Assembly: GCF_001509795.1 (NCBI RefSeq) | Contig: NZ_LLZN01000067.1 | Coordinates: forward strand, 171,320-235,319 | Direction: 5' to 3' | Length of the DNA stretch: 64,000 nucleotides | DNA from: Streptomyces sp. NRRL WC-3605 | GTDB lineage: Bacteria > Actinomycetota > Actinomycetes > Streptomycetales > Streptomycetaceae | Shown here: in pieces, positions 44,726-60,894 of the stretch | How positions within the stretch are numbered: the stretch's first letter is position 1 | Layout of the letters: each line of letters begins with the position of its first letter | Position numbers and translations under genes: made by a program | The notes under the pieces: generated by a model | Told to the model about the DNA's origin: nothing | Databases searched by the model: none | Seen by the model: the letters and a program-made list of their open reading frames with translations, nothing else

Positions 44726-46009
44726 GTGAGCCACGCCTTCGAGGTGCAGGGCATCGGCGTCACCGACCTCGCCGAGCAGTACGGCACCCCCCTCTACCTG
44801 TACGACGGTGACGAGATCACCACCCGCTTCCAGGGGCTGCGCGAGCGTCTGCACCCGTCGCTGGAGGTCTTCTACTCCCTGAAGGCCAACCCGAACATCT
44901 CGGTCTGCGCGCTGCTGAACCGCTGCGGCGCCCGCGCCGAGGTGTCCTCGCTGACCGAGCTGGTCACGGCCCGCCGGGCCGGCGTCGCCCCGCGCGACAT
45001 CATCTTCCTCGGCCCCGGCAAGTCCCGTGCCGAACTCGCCGCCTGCCTCGACGAGGACATCCACGCGATCGTCTGCGAGTCCCTCGACGAACTCGCCCTC
45101 ATCGACGAGGTGGCCCGCGAGAAGTTCGTCACCGCCCGGGTCGCGCTGCGCGTCAACCCGTCCTTCTCCGTGAAGGGCTCGGGCCTGACCATGGGCGGCA
45201 AGCCCCGCCAGTTCGGCATCGACGAGGAGCGGCTGCTCGCGGAGGGCCCCGGCCTCGCGTCCCGGTACTCCGCCGTGCGCCTCATGGGCGTCCAGGTGTA
45301 CCTGGGCACCCGCATCCTGGGCGAGGACACCGTCGTGGAGAACACCCGGCGCATCCTGGACCTCGCCGAGCGCGTCTCCGGGCACCTGGGCTTCCCGCTG
45401 GAGACGGTCGACGTCGGCGGCGGCCTCGGCATCGCCTACTTCGACAACGAGAAGGACCTCGACCTCGACGAGCTCACCGCCCGTCTGAACCCGGTCGTGG
45501 ACGCCTTCGCCGTACGGCACCCGGACACCCGGATGATCATGGAGCTGGGCCGGTTCCTGGTCGCCGCGTCCGGCACCTACGTGACCCGCGTGCGCTACAC
45601 GAAGCAGTCGATGGGCGAGAACTTCGCCGTCACCGACGGCGGCACCAACCACCACATGGCGGCCGTCGGCATCGGCTCCTACGTCAAGCGCAACTTCCCC
45701 ATCGTCGCCCTGGAGCGCCTCGACGAGCCGGCGGGCGAGCCGTGGAACATCACCGGGCCGCTGTGCACCCCGAACGACGTCATCGGCAAGAAGGTCCCCC
45801 TGCCGGCGCTGCGGGCCGGCGAGCTGATCGGCGTGCTGCGCTCCGGCGCGTACGGCCCGACGGCCTCCCCCGTGCACTTCCTCAGCCACGGCTACCCGGC
45901 GGAGGTCCTCGTCCTGGACGGGCGGGCGCACCTCGTCCGGGAACGGGACGACGTCGAGGCGATGCTCGGCGGCCAGCGCCTGTACGACGGCACCGACACC
46001 ACCCCCTGA
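44726..46009 (+). CDS. PLP-dependent fold-III decarboxylase (BtrK/LysA-like)
   Basis: A 427-residue alanine-racemase-fold decarboxylase. PLP lysine in FYSLKANPN (about residue 52), phosphate loop VDVGGGLGIAY (about 231), ELGRFLVA, and the C-terminal pair GPLCTPND (Cys about 348) with GAYG. Diaminopimelate decarboxylase and BtrK share this fold. Being two bases after a BtrJ-like ligase and just before a free ACP, the likely reaction is decarboxylation of gamma-glutamyl-ACP to gamma-aminobutyryl-ACP. The start GTG has GGAG at 6 bases, inside the end of the ligase gene. An alternative role on a free diacid amino acid (DAP, ornithine) remains possible. Confidence 0.85.
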   Translation: MSHAFEVQGIGVTDLAEQYGTPLYLYDGDEITTRFQGLRERLHPSLEVFYSLKANPNISVCALLNRCGARAEVSSLTELVTARRAGVAPRDIIFLGPGKSRAELAACLDEDIHAIVCESLDELALIDEVAREKFVTARVALRVNPSFSVKGSGLTMGGKPRQFGIDEERLLAEGPGLASRYSAVRLMGVQVYLGTRILGEDTVVENTRRILDLAERVSGHLGFPLETVDVGGGLGIAYFDNEKDLDLDELTARLNPVVDAFAVRHPDTRMIMELGRFLVAASGTYVTRVRYTKQSMGENFAVTDGGTNHHMAAVGIGSYVKRNFPIVALERLDEPAGEPWNITGPLCTPNDVIGKKVPLPALRAGELIGVLRSGAYGPTASPVHFLSHGYPAEVLVLDGRAHLVRERDDVEAMLGGQRLYDGTDTTP

Positions 46010-46047
46010 CACCCGAGACCGACCCGCACCAGCGAGGAGAACGACAG

Positions 46048-46329
46048 ATGACCGAGAACACCGCAGTCGTGGTCGGCGCCGAGCGCGAGCGCTATGTGGA
46101 CGCCGTCCGCAAGGGCCTGAGCGAGGTGCTGAACAAGGACGTCTCCGGGGCCGCCGAGGGCGTGCGCCTCTTCGACGAGCTGGGCCTGGACTCCAGCAGC
46201 GCGCTGGAACTGCTCATCACCATCGAGGAGATCCTCGACGTGCAGTTCGACGCCGAGGACCTGGAGATGACCCACTTCGAGACGGTGGGCTCCCTCGCCG
46301 ACTTCGTCGCGGCCGAAGCGGACGCCTGA
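46048..46329 (+). CDS. Stand-alone acyl carrier protein (BtrI-like)
   Basis: A 93-residue carrier protein. The phosphopantetheine site is LGLDSSSALELL (Ser about residue 50), followed by the acidic helix II/III (EEILDVQFDAEDL). Strong GAGGAG site before ATG 46048. It follows the ligase and decarboxylase genes, and its Sfp-type PPTase is encoded at the end of the same operon. It probably carries the amino-acyl chain for KAS III, acyl-CoA dehydrogenase and finally the NRPS. Confidence 0.93.
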   Translation: MTENTAVVVGAERERYVDAVRKGLSEVLNKDVSGAAEGVRLFDELGLDSSSALELLITIEEILDVQFDAEDLEMTHFETVGSLADFVAAEADA

Positions 46330-46331
46330 GC

Positions 46332-47243
46332 ATGTTCCGCACGGCAGCGCCCGTACGGCGGGCGGAGCCGGACGGCGCCGCGCCGGTCCTGCCCCGCCTC
46401 GTCCGGGCGGCCCGGTACGCGCCCGGGGCCGCCGCGGCCCCCTACGTGCCGGATCCGGAGCTGGAGGCGTTCTACGCGGAGCTGGGCGCCCCCTACGGGC
46501 TGCGCTTCGACCGCGAGGGCTACGCGGCCTCGGCCCGGCGCAGCTCCGTGGAGCTGGCGTTCGGCGCGCTCGACGCGCTGGGCGACCTGGACGCCGGGCA
46601 GGCCCCGCAGCTCGTCGTGGCCGCGTACGCCACGCCCGACTTCGTCCACGCGGAGCTGGTCGCGTCCTGTGTGAAGGGGCGCCTGCCGGGCGGGCCGCTC
46701 GCCTTCGCGCTGTCCGACCAGGGGCCGCTGACCGGGTTCAGCGCGCTCCGGGTGGCCGTCGAGTACGCCCGGCGCCGCGACTTCACCCGGGTGCTGCTGC
46801 TCACCGTCGACCAGAGCACCCAGCCGTTCCCGGTGCCGGAGGCGGCGGCCGCGCACACGGACTCCGCCGTCGCGCTCCTGGTCGAGTGGGACGGCGGCGG
46901 GGCCCCCGTCCGGGGCATGGGGCAGGGGCCCGCGGCGCAACCGGACACGTTCGCCGGATGGGACCCGGCGGTCCCGGTGGTGGCGGGCGCGCGGCTCGCC
47001 GAGGCCGCCTGCCAACTGCCTTCGTACGAGGCGCCGGTGGCCGTCGCCGCGCCCGGACTGCCGTGCACCGGTGTCTGGACGGCACTGCTGGAGGCGGTGG
47101 GCCGGGGTGTCACCGGCCCGGTGGTGGTGGCCGACCACGACCCGGGGCCCGGCCGGCTCGCGCACTGCACGCTCGACTGCGCCCGGACACGGGTGACCGG
47201 GAGGAAGGGGAACACCGATGACGGTTCCGGCCGAGGTGCGTGA
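46332..47243 (+). CDS. KAS III-like protein lacking the active-site cysteine
   Basis: A 303-residue thiolase-fold protein. The strand/helix pattern VVAAYATPDFVHAEL ... GFSALRVAVEYARRR ... RVLLLTVDQ ... SAVALLVEW corresponds to KAS III, but the nucleophile position reads LSDQGPLTGF (about residue 128-137), with no Cys, and no catalytic HxxN is visible near the end. It is therefore likely a structural partner for the active KAS III at 42367 (as PqsB for PqsC). It begins 2 bases after the ACP stop and overlaps the next gene by 26 bases. Confidence 0.65.
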   Translation: MFRTAAPVRRAEPDGAAPVLPRLVRAARYAPGAAAAPYVPDPELEAFYAELGAPYGLRFDREGYAASARRSSVELAFGALDALGDLDAGQAPQLVVAAYATPDFVHAELVASCVKGRLPGGPLAFALSDQGPLTGFSALRVAVEYARRRDFTRVLLLTVDQSTQPFPVPEAAAAHTDSAVALLVEWDGGGAPVRGMGQGPAAQPDTFAGWDPAVPVVAGARLAEAACQLPSYEAPVAVAAPGLPCTGVWTALLEAVGRGVTGPVVVADHDPGPGRLAHCTLDCARTRVTGRKGNTDDGSGRGA

Positions 47244-47874
47244 GCACTGCCGGGAGGCGCGCGGCAGCGCGCGCACGGACGGGCTGGTGCCCGCGCTGGC
47301 CCTGCTGACGCGCGCCCTGTCGCCGAAGGCGCCGCCGCGCGGGCCGCGCGGGCACGCCGTGCTGCCGAAGGAACTGCTCGACGAGTTCGCCGCGATGGAG
47401 GCGGAGGACGCCCGGCGCGACGAACGCCGGGACGACGAGCCGCTGCCCGGACTGGCCGTGCTGCGGCCCGCGGACCCCGTGCAGGCCGCGGCGCCCGACG
47501 GGACCGACGCGCGCGTGTGGGGCACCGGGCTCGCCTGGCTGCGGCTCGGCATGTCCGAGCGGCTGCGGGAGGCGTGCGTCGCCTACCTGGCCGCCCGGCA
47601 GGTCGAGGGCACCTCGCTGCTGATGCAGCAGATGGTCAAGGGCACCCTCGCCGACGTCCTCATCGAGCACCTGGAGATCGAGGGCGTCCTGGAGGAGCTG
47701 GCCGACGGCCCCGGCGGGGACGGCACCCTGGACCGGCTCCAGCGGCAGATCACCCGGGCCGACCGCACCCTGCTGCGGCTGCTCGGCGCCCACGGCTTCA
47801 CCCAGGACGGCCCCGGCCCCGCCGCCCACGCCTCGGAGCTGCTCGCCGACGTCTACCGCGGGGAGCCGGCGTGA
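47218..47874 (+). CDS. Helical protein resembling the C-terminal bundle of acyl-CoA dehydrogenases
   Basis: A 218-residue, mostly helical, highly charged protein. The second half (AWLRLGMSERLREACVAYLAARQ ... LLMQQMVKGTLADVLIEHLEIEGVL ... ADRTLLRLLGAHGF pattern) recalls the four-helix C-terminal domain of acyl-CoA dehydrogenases but lacks the EGT catalytic segment and the flavin domain. It overlaps both neighbours (26 bases before, 4 after). I do not recognise it by name; it may be a second subunit for the dehydrogenase that follows. Confidence 0.5.
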   Translation: MTVPAEVREHCREARGSARTDGLVPALALLTRALSPKAPPRGPRGHAVLPKELLDEFAAMEAEDARRDERRDDEPLPGLAVLRPADPVQAAAPDGTDARVWGTGLAWLRLGMSERLREACVAYLAARQVEGTSLLMQQMVKGTLADVLIEHLEIEGVLEELADGPGGDGTLDRLQRQITRADRTLLRLLGAHGFTQDGPGPAAHASELLADVYRGEPA

Positions 47875-49031
47875 GCGCACTGCCCGCGTCCCTGGCAGCC
47901 ACCCGGGATCAGGTGCGCCACTGGGCCGGGGACCTGCGGGCGCACGCCCTGGAGCTCGACGGCGACCCGGACGCCATCCGGCGCCACCTCGACCTGCCCG
48001 CCGTGCGGTTCCTCGCCGGGCATCTGGTGCCGCCCGGCTGGGACCGGGTGAGCGACGCGGCCGGCGCCGGACCCGCGCACGGGATGCCCACCCTGGAGCG
48101 CGTGATCGTGAGCGAGGAACTGGCCCGGGGGGACGCCGGCATGATGCTGGCCTCGCCGGGCGCCTCCATGTGCGGGGTGCTGCTCGGCGTCCTCGGCAGC
48201 CAGGAGCAGCGCGACCGGGTGTACGGCACGCTCGCGGAGCGGCCCCGCTGGACCTGCTTCGCGCTGACCGAGCCCGAACGCGGCTCCGCCATCGGGGAGA
48301 TGACCGCCACGCTCACCCCGGTGGGCGACGGCGGCTACGTGCTGAACGGCGCGAAGCGGTACGTCGGCAACGCCGCCCGCGCCGACGTCGGCGCCGTCTT
48401 CGCGCGCGTCGAGGGCACCGAGCGGCTCGGGGTGCTGGCCGTCCTGGTCGACACCGCCGACCCGGGCTTCCGCGCCGAGCCGCTGCCCACGGTGGGGCTG
48501 CGCGGCGCCCAGCTCACCCACATCACGCTGGACGCGGTACGGGTGCCCGCCGAGCAGGTGCTGGGCACCCATCTGCCGCCGACCCGGCGCGGGATGTGGA
48601 GCATCGTGGCCGTCTTCAACCAGCTACGGCCCAGCGTCGCCGCCATCGCCCTCGGCATCGCCCGCGCCGCCCACGAGTACGTCGCCGGGCACCGCCGGCT
48701 GCTGCGGGGCGCGGAGCGGGAGACGTACGAGGAGCTGGGCCGCCGAATCGACGCCGCCCGGCTGCTGACGTACCGGGCCGCCCGCGCCGTGGACCGCCGG
48801 CCCTCGGCGGGGCACCTGGCGTCCGCCGCGAAGGCGCGGGCCTGCGAGGTCGCCGAGGACGTCACCCTCGCCGCGCTCGGTCTGCTCGGGCCCGGCGCCC
48901 GGCTGGACCACCCGCTGCTGGAGAAACTGGCACGGGACGCGCGGGGCGTGGAGTTCATGGAAGGCACCCGGAACATCCAGAAACTCCATCTGTTCCAGGG
49001 GCTGCACACCGGAAAGGTGGGCCGCCCGTGA
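47871..49031 (+). CDS. Acyl-CoA/acyl-ACP dehydrogenase
   Basis: A 386-residue flavoprotein of the acyl-CoA dehydrogenase family. CFALTEPERGSAIGEM binds FAD and substrate, VLNGAKRYVGNAARA the beta-domain, and the C-terminal FMEGTRNIQKLH carries a Glu equivalent to the catalytic base of the YEGT segment (about residue 361), so it should be active. In this operon a carrier-bound gamma-aminobutyryl or longer amino-acyl chain could be desaturated. GTG start and stop overlap both neighbours by 4 bases. Confidence 0.85.
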   Translation: MSALPASLAATRDQVRHWAGDLRAHALELDGDPDAIRRHLDLPAVRFLAGHLVPPGWDRVSDAAGAGPAHGMPTLERVIVSEELARGDAGMMLASPGASMCGVLLGVLGSQEQRDRVYGTLAERPRWTCFALTEPERGSAIGEMTATLTPVGDGGYVLNGAKRYVGNAARADVGAVFARVEGTERLGVLAVLVDTADPGFRAEPLPTVGLRGAQLTHITLDAVRVPAEQVLGTHLPPTRRGMWSIVAVFNQLRPSVAAIALGIARAAHEYVAGHRRLLRGAERETYEELGRRIDAARLLTYRAARAVDRRPSAGHLASAAKARACEVAEDVTLAALGLLGPGARLDHPLLEKLARDARGVEFMEGTRNIQKLHLFQGLHTGKVGRP

Positions 49032-49780
49032 GCACACGGGTCGAGGTGTGGCGCATTCCGCTTTCCGCTTCCGGTTCCACCCGGCTCCGGGAGACGGACG
49101 AACCGGAAGCGGAAGACCGTGTCGTGGTTCTCGAAGGGCTCCTCGACGAGCAGGAGAGAGCACGGGCCCGGATGGGAAAACTCCCCGGAATGCGACGCCG
49201 TTTCGTACGGGCGCACGCGGCGGCCCGCGTCATCCTCGGCGCCCGCCTCGGACGGTCCCCGCTGGAGCTGCGCTTCACCCGCGGGCCCTGGGGAAAGCCG
49301 GTCGTCGACGGCGCCGCGGACACCCACTTCAGCCTGTCCCACTCGGGCGAGCTGGCGCTCCTCGCGCTGGCGCCCCGGCCGGTCGGCGTGGACGTGGAGT
49401 ACGCCCGCCCCGACCTCGATGTGACCCGGCTGGCCAGGCGCTTCTTCCCGGAAGCGGAACGGGAGATGGTGGAGCGCGCCGGGCGTGGCGCCTTCGTCCG
49501 TTTCTGGACGCGGAAGGAGGCGTGCGTGAAGGCGTCGGGCAGCCGGCTCGCCCAGGGCATGGGCGTGCCGGTGGCGCACACGCACTCCCAGGCCGTCGTC
49601 CGCGACCCCACCGGCACCCTGCCAGGACCCTGGACGGTCGCGGACCTGACACTGCCCTCCGGATATGCGGGGGCCGTCGCCCTGCTCGGCGGCGGCCCCT
49701 TTTCCGTGTCATCGCGGATGTGGTATGACATGCCGCCGGAAGAATCCGCCGCCATGTCGGCCACCCGGGGTGTCAAGTAG
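49028..49780 (+). CDS. Sfp-type 4'-phosphopantetheinyl transferase
   Basis: A 250-residue PPTase that activates ACP and NRPS carrier domains with coenzyme A. Motifs HFSLSHSGELALLAL, VGVDVEY (about residue 118, magnesium Asp/Glu) and FWTRKEACVKASG (about 159) are complete. It begins at the GTG overlapping the acyl-CoA dehydrogenase stop and ends the operon. Its presence indicates that the cluster supplies its own carrier-protein activation. Confidence 0.93.
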   Translation: MSTRVEVWRIPLSASGSTRLRETDEPEAEDRVVVLEGLLDEQERARARMGKLPGMRRRFVRAHAAARVILGARLGRSPLELRFTRGPWGKPVVDGAADTHFSLSHSGELALLALAPRPVGVDVEYARPDLDVTRLARRFFPEAEREMVERAGRGAFVRFWTRKEACVKASGSRLAQGMGVPVAHTHSQAVVRDPTGTLPGPWTVADLTLPSGYAGAVALLGGGPFSVSSRMWYDMPPEESAAMSATRGVK

Positions 49781-49943
49781 AGAAAACTCCCCCTCGAATC
49801 GGAGTACTTGTACCCGTGATCGCGCGCCGGGTCATCCGTAGATTTTCGACAGGCAGAAGCGCGCGGTAATCAACGGCCGGAATTTCGTACCGAGTCATGT
49901 GTCCGTGATCCCGGGCGATCCATTCGAGAAGGGGAAAGCAATC

Positions 49944-52139
49944 GTGGGAGGCAGGAACCTGATCACCAGGGCCGCTCGCTGGAGCGCCGTCCACCCCTGG
50001 TGGGCGATGACGCTCTGGGTGGTGTTCGTCCTGGGCGCCCTGGTGGTCGGAGGAATGACCGGCACACGGTCGGCGACCGTCTCGGACCTGGCCATCGGGC
50101 AGTCCGGGCGGGCCGCCGAACTGGCCCGCAGCGGCGGCCTGGAGAACCGGGCCGTGGAGAACATCCTGGTGACGCCCTACGAGGGCGCGCTCGACCAGAA
50201 GGCGGCGCGGTCGGCCGCGGGGGAGGCGGCGGACGCGCTGCGCGGCGCCGAGGGTGTCGCCTCCGTCGGCAAGCCGGTCCCCGCGCCGGACGGCTCGGCC
50301 CTGCTGGTGCCGGTGACGCTCTCCGGCGACCCCGAGACGGCGAGCGAGCGGGTGCAGCCGCTCATCGACCGGGTCACGAAGGTCGGGGACGCGCACTCCG
50401 ACGTCCGGGTGGAACTCGTGGGCGCCGGCTCCATCAAGGCCGGGCTCGACGACATGCTCTCCGAGGACCTGGGCCGGGCGACGGGGCTGAGCCTGCCGGT
50501 CACCCTGATCGTGATGGTGTTCGTCTTCGGCGCCATCGTCGCCGCCAGCGTCCCCGTCATCCTCGGCATCTCGTCCGTGCTCGCCGGCCTCGGCCTGTGG
50601 GGCGTCGCCTCCCAACTCGTCGCGGACCCGGGGCCGGTGACCCACATCATCGTGCTGATGGGCATGGCCATCGGCGTCGACTACTCGCTGTTCTACCTCA
50701 AGCGGCAGCGCGAGGAGCGGGCCCTGGGCGCCGACAACATCGACGCCATCGAGATCGCCTCCGCCACCTCCGGGCACTCCGTGATGGTCTCCGGACTGGT
50801 CGTCATGGTCTCCATGGGCGCCCTGTACCTCGCCGGGCACATCGCCTTCGAGTCGATGGCGACCGGCGCGGTCCTGGTCGTCGCGATCGCGATGCTCGCC
50901 TCGCTGACCGTCCTGCCCGCGATGCTCTCCAAGTTCGGCCGCTACCTGGACCGGCCGCGGGTGCCGCTGGTGTGGCGGCTGACCCAGCGGGCCGGCACCA
51001 AGCCGCGGCTGTGGTCGGCGATGCTCAAGCCGTCCCTGCGCCACCCGGTGATCGCCCTGGTGGTCTCCGTGGGCGCCCTGCTCGCCCTCGCCCTGCCCGC
51101 CCTGGACCTGAGGCTGAAGGCGACCGGCGTCGACGACCTGCCCCGGTCCATCCCCGCGATGCAGGCCAACGAGCGGCTGACGCAGTCCTTCCCGAGCCAG
51201 GCCGACACCCACACCGTCGCCGTCCGGGTCCCGGCCGGCCAGAAGGACCGCCTGGAGGACGCGGTGGGCGCGCTCGTCGAACGCACCAGCCACTCCGACC
51301 TGTTCGTGCACACGCCGGCGCCCGAGGTGCGCACCTCGAAGGACGGCACGATCGCGACGATCTCCGTCGGCACCCGCTTCGACAGCAGCTCCGAGGAGGC
51401 GCGCCGGTCCCTGGCGGCGCTGCGCGAGGACATCGCGCCGAAGACCCTGGGCGCGGTGGAGGGCGCCGAGTTCGCGGTCGGCGGCAGCGACGTGGCGTAC
51501 GACGTGGACTACCGGGCCAACGTCGTCGACAAGATGCCGTGGGTGCTCGGGGCGGCCCTGCTGCTGACCTTCCTGGTCATGGCGATCGCGTTCCGCTCGG
51601 TCGTGCTCGCGCTGATCACCGTGGTGCTCAACGTGCTCTCCGCGGTCGCCTCGTTCGGCCTGCTGGCGCTGATCTTCCAGCGGACCTGGGCGGAGGGCTT
51701 CCTCGACTTCGAGTCCACCGGCCGGGTGGTGGCGTGGCTGCCGCTGATGCTGTTCGTGATCCTGCTCGGGCTGTCGATGGACTACCACGTCTTCGTGGTC
51801 AGCCGGATCCGGGAGGCGGCCCGTGGCGGGCTGCCCATCCGTGAGGCGGTCGAGCAGGGCATCACGCGCACGGCGGGCGTGGTGACGAGCGCGGCCGTGG
51901 TGATGGTCAGCGTGTTCGCGCTGCTCGCCTCGCTGAGCTTCATCGAGATGAAGCAGATGGGGGTGGGCATGGCCTGCGCGGTGCTGCTGGACGCCACGCT
52001 CATCCGGATCGTGGTCCTGCCGTCGATGGTCACCCTCCTCGGCTGGAAGACCTGGTGGCCCTCGCGCCTGGCCCACCAGGACGAGGCCCGGCCGGCCAGG
52101 ATCCCGGCGGTGCTGGTGCAGCGGGCGCCGATTCTCTGA
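49944..52139 (+). CDS. MMPL-family (RND) transporter
   Basis: A 731-residue RND-type exporter with 12 hydrophobic segments in two repeats, each with a large extracytoplasmic loop. The proton-relay motifs GVDYSLFYLKRQREER (about residue 243) and SMDYHVFVVSRIRE (about 611) are both present. MMPL proteins export lipids and lipopeptides in actinobacteria; here it is the obvious exporter for the cluster product. GTG 49944 is preferred (AAGGGGA 9 bases upstream); GTG 49899 would add 15 residues. The 163-base gap before it contains no heptamer array, so it may be read from the upstream operon or its own promoter. Confidence 0.9.
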   Translation: MGGRNLITRAARWSAVHPWWAMTLWVVFVLGALVVGGMTGTRSATVSDLAIGQSGRAAELARSGGLENRAVENILVTPYEGALDQKAARSAAGEAADALRGAEGVASVGKPVPAPDGSALLVPVTLSGDPETASERVQPLIDRVTKVGDAHSDVRVELVGAGSIKAGLDDMLSEDLGRATGLSLPVTLIVMVFVFGAIVAASVPVILGISSVLAGLGLWGVASQLVADPGPVTHIIVLMGMAIGVDYSLFYLKRQREERALGADNIDAIEIASATSGHSVMVSGLVVMVSMGALYLAGHIAFESMATGAVLVVAIAMLASLTVLPAMLSKFGRYLDRPRVPLVWRLTQRAGTKPRLWSAMLKPSLRHPVIALVVSVGALLALALPALDLRLKATGVDDLPRSIPAMQANERLTQSFPSQADTHTVAVRVPAGQKDRLEDAVGALVERTSHSDLFVHTPAPEVRTSKDGTIATISVGTRFDSSSEEARRSLAALREDIAPKTLGAVEGAEFAVGGSDVAYDVDYRANVVDKMPWVLGAALLLTFLVMAIAFRSVVLALITVVLNVLSAVASFGLLALIFQRTWAEGFLDFESTGRVVAWLPLMLFVILLGLSMDYHVFVVSRIREAARGGLPIREAVEQGITRTAGVVTSAAVVMVSVFALLASLSFIEMKQMGVGMACAVLLDATLIRIVVLPSMVTLLGWKTWWPSRLAHQDEARPARIPAVLVQRAPIL

Positions 52140-52161
52140 GGCGCCGCGCGGCCCGGTCGCG

Positions 52162-52197
52162 ACGGAAGGGGCGGTCCTTACGGGCCGCCCCTTCCGT
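52162..52197 (+). terminator. Terminator after the MMPL gene
   Basis: A perfect 13-bp stem (ACGGAAGGGGCGG with its complement at 52185-52197) and a 10-base loop, 22 bases past the stop, before the LuxR-type gene. Confidence 0.75.
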
Positions 52198-52412
52198 CAT
52201 GTCTGTCATGTTTTGCGCTGGACACTCGCTAATCATCCTGTGAATTGTGTGCACGGCCTCTGCGACTCCTGTGGTGAAAGATGCGGGAGTTGTACACTCA
52301 GACGCGCGTTCGGGGAAGAGCGATCGCCGGAAGACCGCCGATGCACTGGGTGAATCGTCAACTTCCCTGACGCGACGACGGGGGAAAACGGGGCGATCAG
52401 GGGGAAGTATCC

Positions 52413-52703
52413 ATGCACGGTGACGACGGCCTGCCGACCGCGCGCTGGCAGGCCGAGCTCGCTCGCGTAGACACGCTCTCGGACCGCGAGCTCCAGGTCT
52501 TCGCACTCCTCGGTGACGGGCATTCCAACCGCGGCATCGCGGCACGCCTCGAGGTCACCGAGCGGACCGTGAAGGCGCACGTCGCGAGCATCCTGACCAA
52601 GCTGGAAGTGGAATCACGCCTTCAGGTGGGATTGGTCGCTCAGGCCCATCACCACATGTACGAAGGTACAGTTTCGAACCACTCGGACATGTTCGATAAT
52701 TGA
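52413..52703 (+). CDS. Small LuxR-type HTH regulator
   Basis: A 96-residue protein that is little more than a LuxR/GerE HTH: LSDRELQVFALLGDGHSN, RGIAARLEVTERTVKAHVASIL and TKLEVESRLQVGL. No receiver or autoinducer domain. GGGGGAAG lies 6 bases before the ATG. It stands between the exporter and the SARP gene, a typical place for a pathway-specific regulator; targets unknown. Confidence 0.9.
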   Translation: MHGDDGLPTARWQAELARVDTLSDRELQVFALLGDGHSNRGIAARLEVTERTVKAHVASILTKLEVESRLQVGLVAQAHHHMYEGTVSNHSDMFDN

Positions 52704-52833
52704 TCAGTTCGAGTAACTCCCAGGCAATTCCCTTGTCGGGCCCGTCGGAATGAGTCGCTGTTCCGCGTGCTGTGCCCGAAGTCGCGAGGTGGGAGCTCGC
52801 GGCCGAATTCTTGGATAGGGATGGGAATTTTTG

Positions 52834-53592
52834 GTGTACATCTCCATACTGGGCCCGCTGCTGATAGGGGACGGTCAGCGGACTGTCGGTCTGCGGGCGA
52901 AAAAGATCCGCGTCATGCTGACCATGCTGGCACTGAACCCCGGCCAGGTGGTGGCCTTCGACGAACTCATCGACGAACTGTGGGGCGAGAGCCCCCTGAA
53001 GAACACGCGCAACGCCCTGCAGGCCAACGTCAAGCGGATGCGCAAGGCGCTGGCCGAGTTCGGCTTCGAGGATCCCGACCAGACCCTCATCCGGACGGTG
53101 GACAACGGCTATCTGCTCGACGTGCCCGAGGAGGCCCTCGACGCCCACCGCTTCCTGCGGACGGCGGAGAAGGGCGCGAGTCTGGTCAGCGAGCGGCCGC
53201 ACGAGGCGAGGGACCTGCTGCGCGGTTCCCTGTCCATGTGGCGGGGACCCGCCCTGCTCGACGTGAGCGACGGCCCGCGGTGCCGGGCGGTCGCCCTGCG
53301 TCTCGACGAACAGCGCAAGACCGCGAGGGAAGACCTGATCGAGGCTCAGCTTCAGGCCGGCGAGGCGGGGGTCGTCGTTGCCGAGCTGAAGCAGCTGCTC
53401 GCCCAGTACCCGGAACGCGAGCGGTTCAGCGAGCAGTTGATGATCGCCCTGTACCGCTGCGGGCGGCAGTCCGAGGCGATCGACATCTTCCACCGCACCC
53501 GCAAGTGGCTCGACGATGAGCTGGGTCTCAAGCCGTCGCGCCGGCTCCACAGCACGTACCAGGCGATCCTCATGCAGGACCCGTCGCTGTGA
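52834..53592 (+). CDS. SARP-family pathway-specific activator (small form)
   Basis: A 252-residue Streptomyces antibiotic regulatory protein: winged helix (YISILGPLLIGDGQRTVGL to TVDNGYLLDVP, about residues 1-95) and a bacterial transcriptional activation domain (about 96-250; RFLRTAEKG ... MIALYRCGRQSEAIDIFHRTRKWLDDELGLKP pattern). No ATPase or TPR extension, as in ActII-4 or RedD. GTG 52834 is chosen (GGGATGGGA just upstream); TTG 52831 is possible. No TTA codon is seen. The three direct-repeat arrays at 42.3, 60.8 and 60.9 kb are the type of site SARPs bind. Confidence 0.92.
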   Translation: MYISILGPLLIGDGQRTVGLRAKKIRVMLTMLALNPGQVVAFDELIDELWGESPLKNTRNALQANVKRMRKALAEFGFEDPDQTLIRTVDNGYLLDVPEEALDAHRFLRTAEKGASLVSERPHEARDLLRGSLSMWRGPALLDVSDGPRCRAVALRLDEQRKTAREDLIEAQLQAGEAGVVVAELKQLLAQYPERERFSEQLMIALYRCGRQSEAIDIFHRTRKWLDDELGLKPSRRLHSTYQAILMQDPSL

Positions 53593-53624
53593 GCCCGCGG
53601 GACCGCTGAACCGGCGGCCACGGC

Positions 53625-53661
53625 AAGGCGCCGGCGACCCCCCTGGGGCCGCCGGCGCCTT
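53625..53661. terminator. Bidirectional terminator between SARP and NRPS genes
   Basis: Perfect 12-bp stem (AAGGCGCCGGCG with CGCCGGCGCCTT) and a 13-base loop lies in the 86-base gap between the convergent stops. Confidence 0.75.
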
Positions 53662-53678
53662 CGTGTGCGCGGGCCGGG

Positions 53679-60701
<7,023 letters not shown>

Positions 60702-60763
60702 GCCGTGCTCCTCACAAAAGAGCTGTGGGACGGGCGGAAGCCGGGAGAAATTCCGACCGCACG

Positions 60764-60818
60764 ACGATTTCCGATGGCACTGACGCTCAACTGACCGTGA
60801 ACTGACGGCCCACTGACA
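60764..60818 (-). promoter_or_regulatory. SARP-type heptamer array and promoter of the NRPS gene
   Basis: Read on the minus strand: TGTCAGT, CGTCAGT, GGTCAGT, CGTCAGT (four heptamers with 11-bp period, 60818 to 60779), then 9 bp, then AATCGT (60769-60764) as an xAnnnT -10. The start would be near 60757, leaving a leader of about 55 bases with GAGGAG before the TTG. Confidence 0.7.
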
Positions 60819-60894
60819 CCGGCGCCGCCCTCCCCGTCATCGCGCACCCGGCGCCGCCGCAGGTGCCCTGCCCTCCCGGAACCCGCCGGACCCC

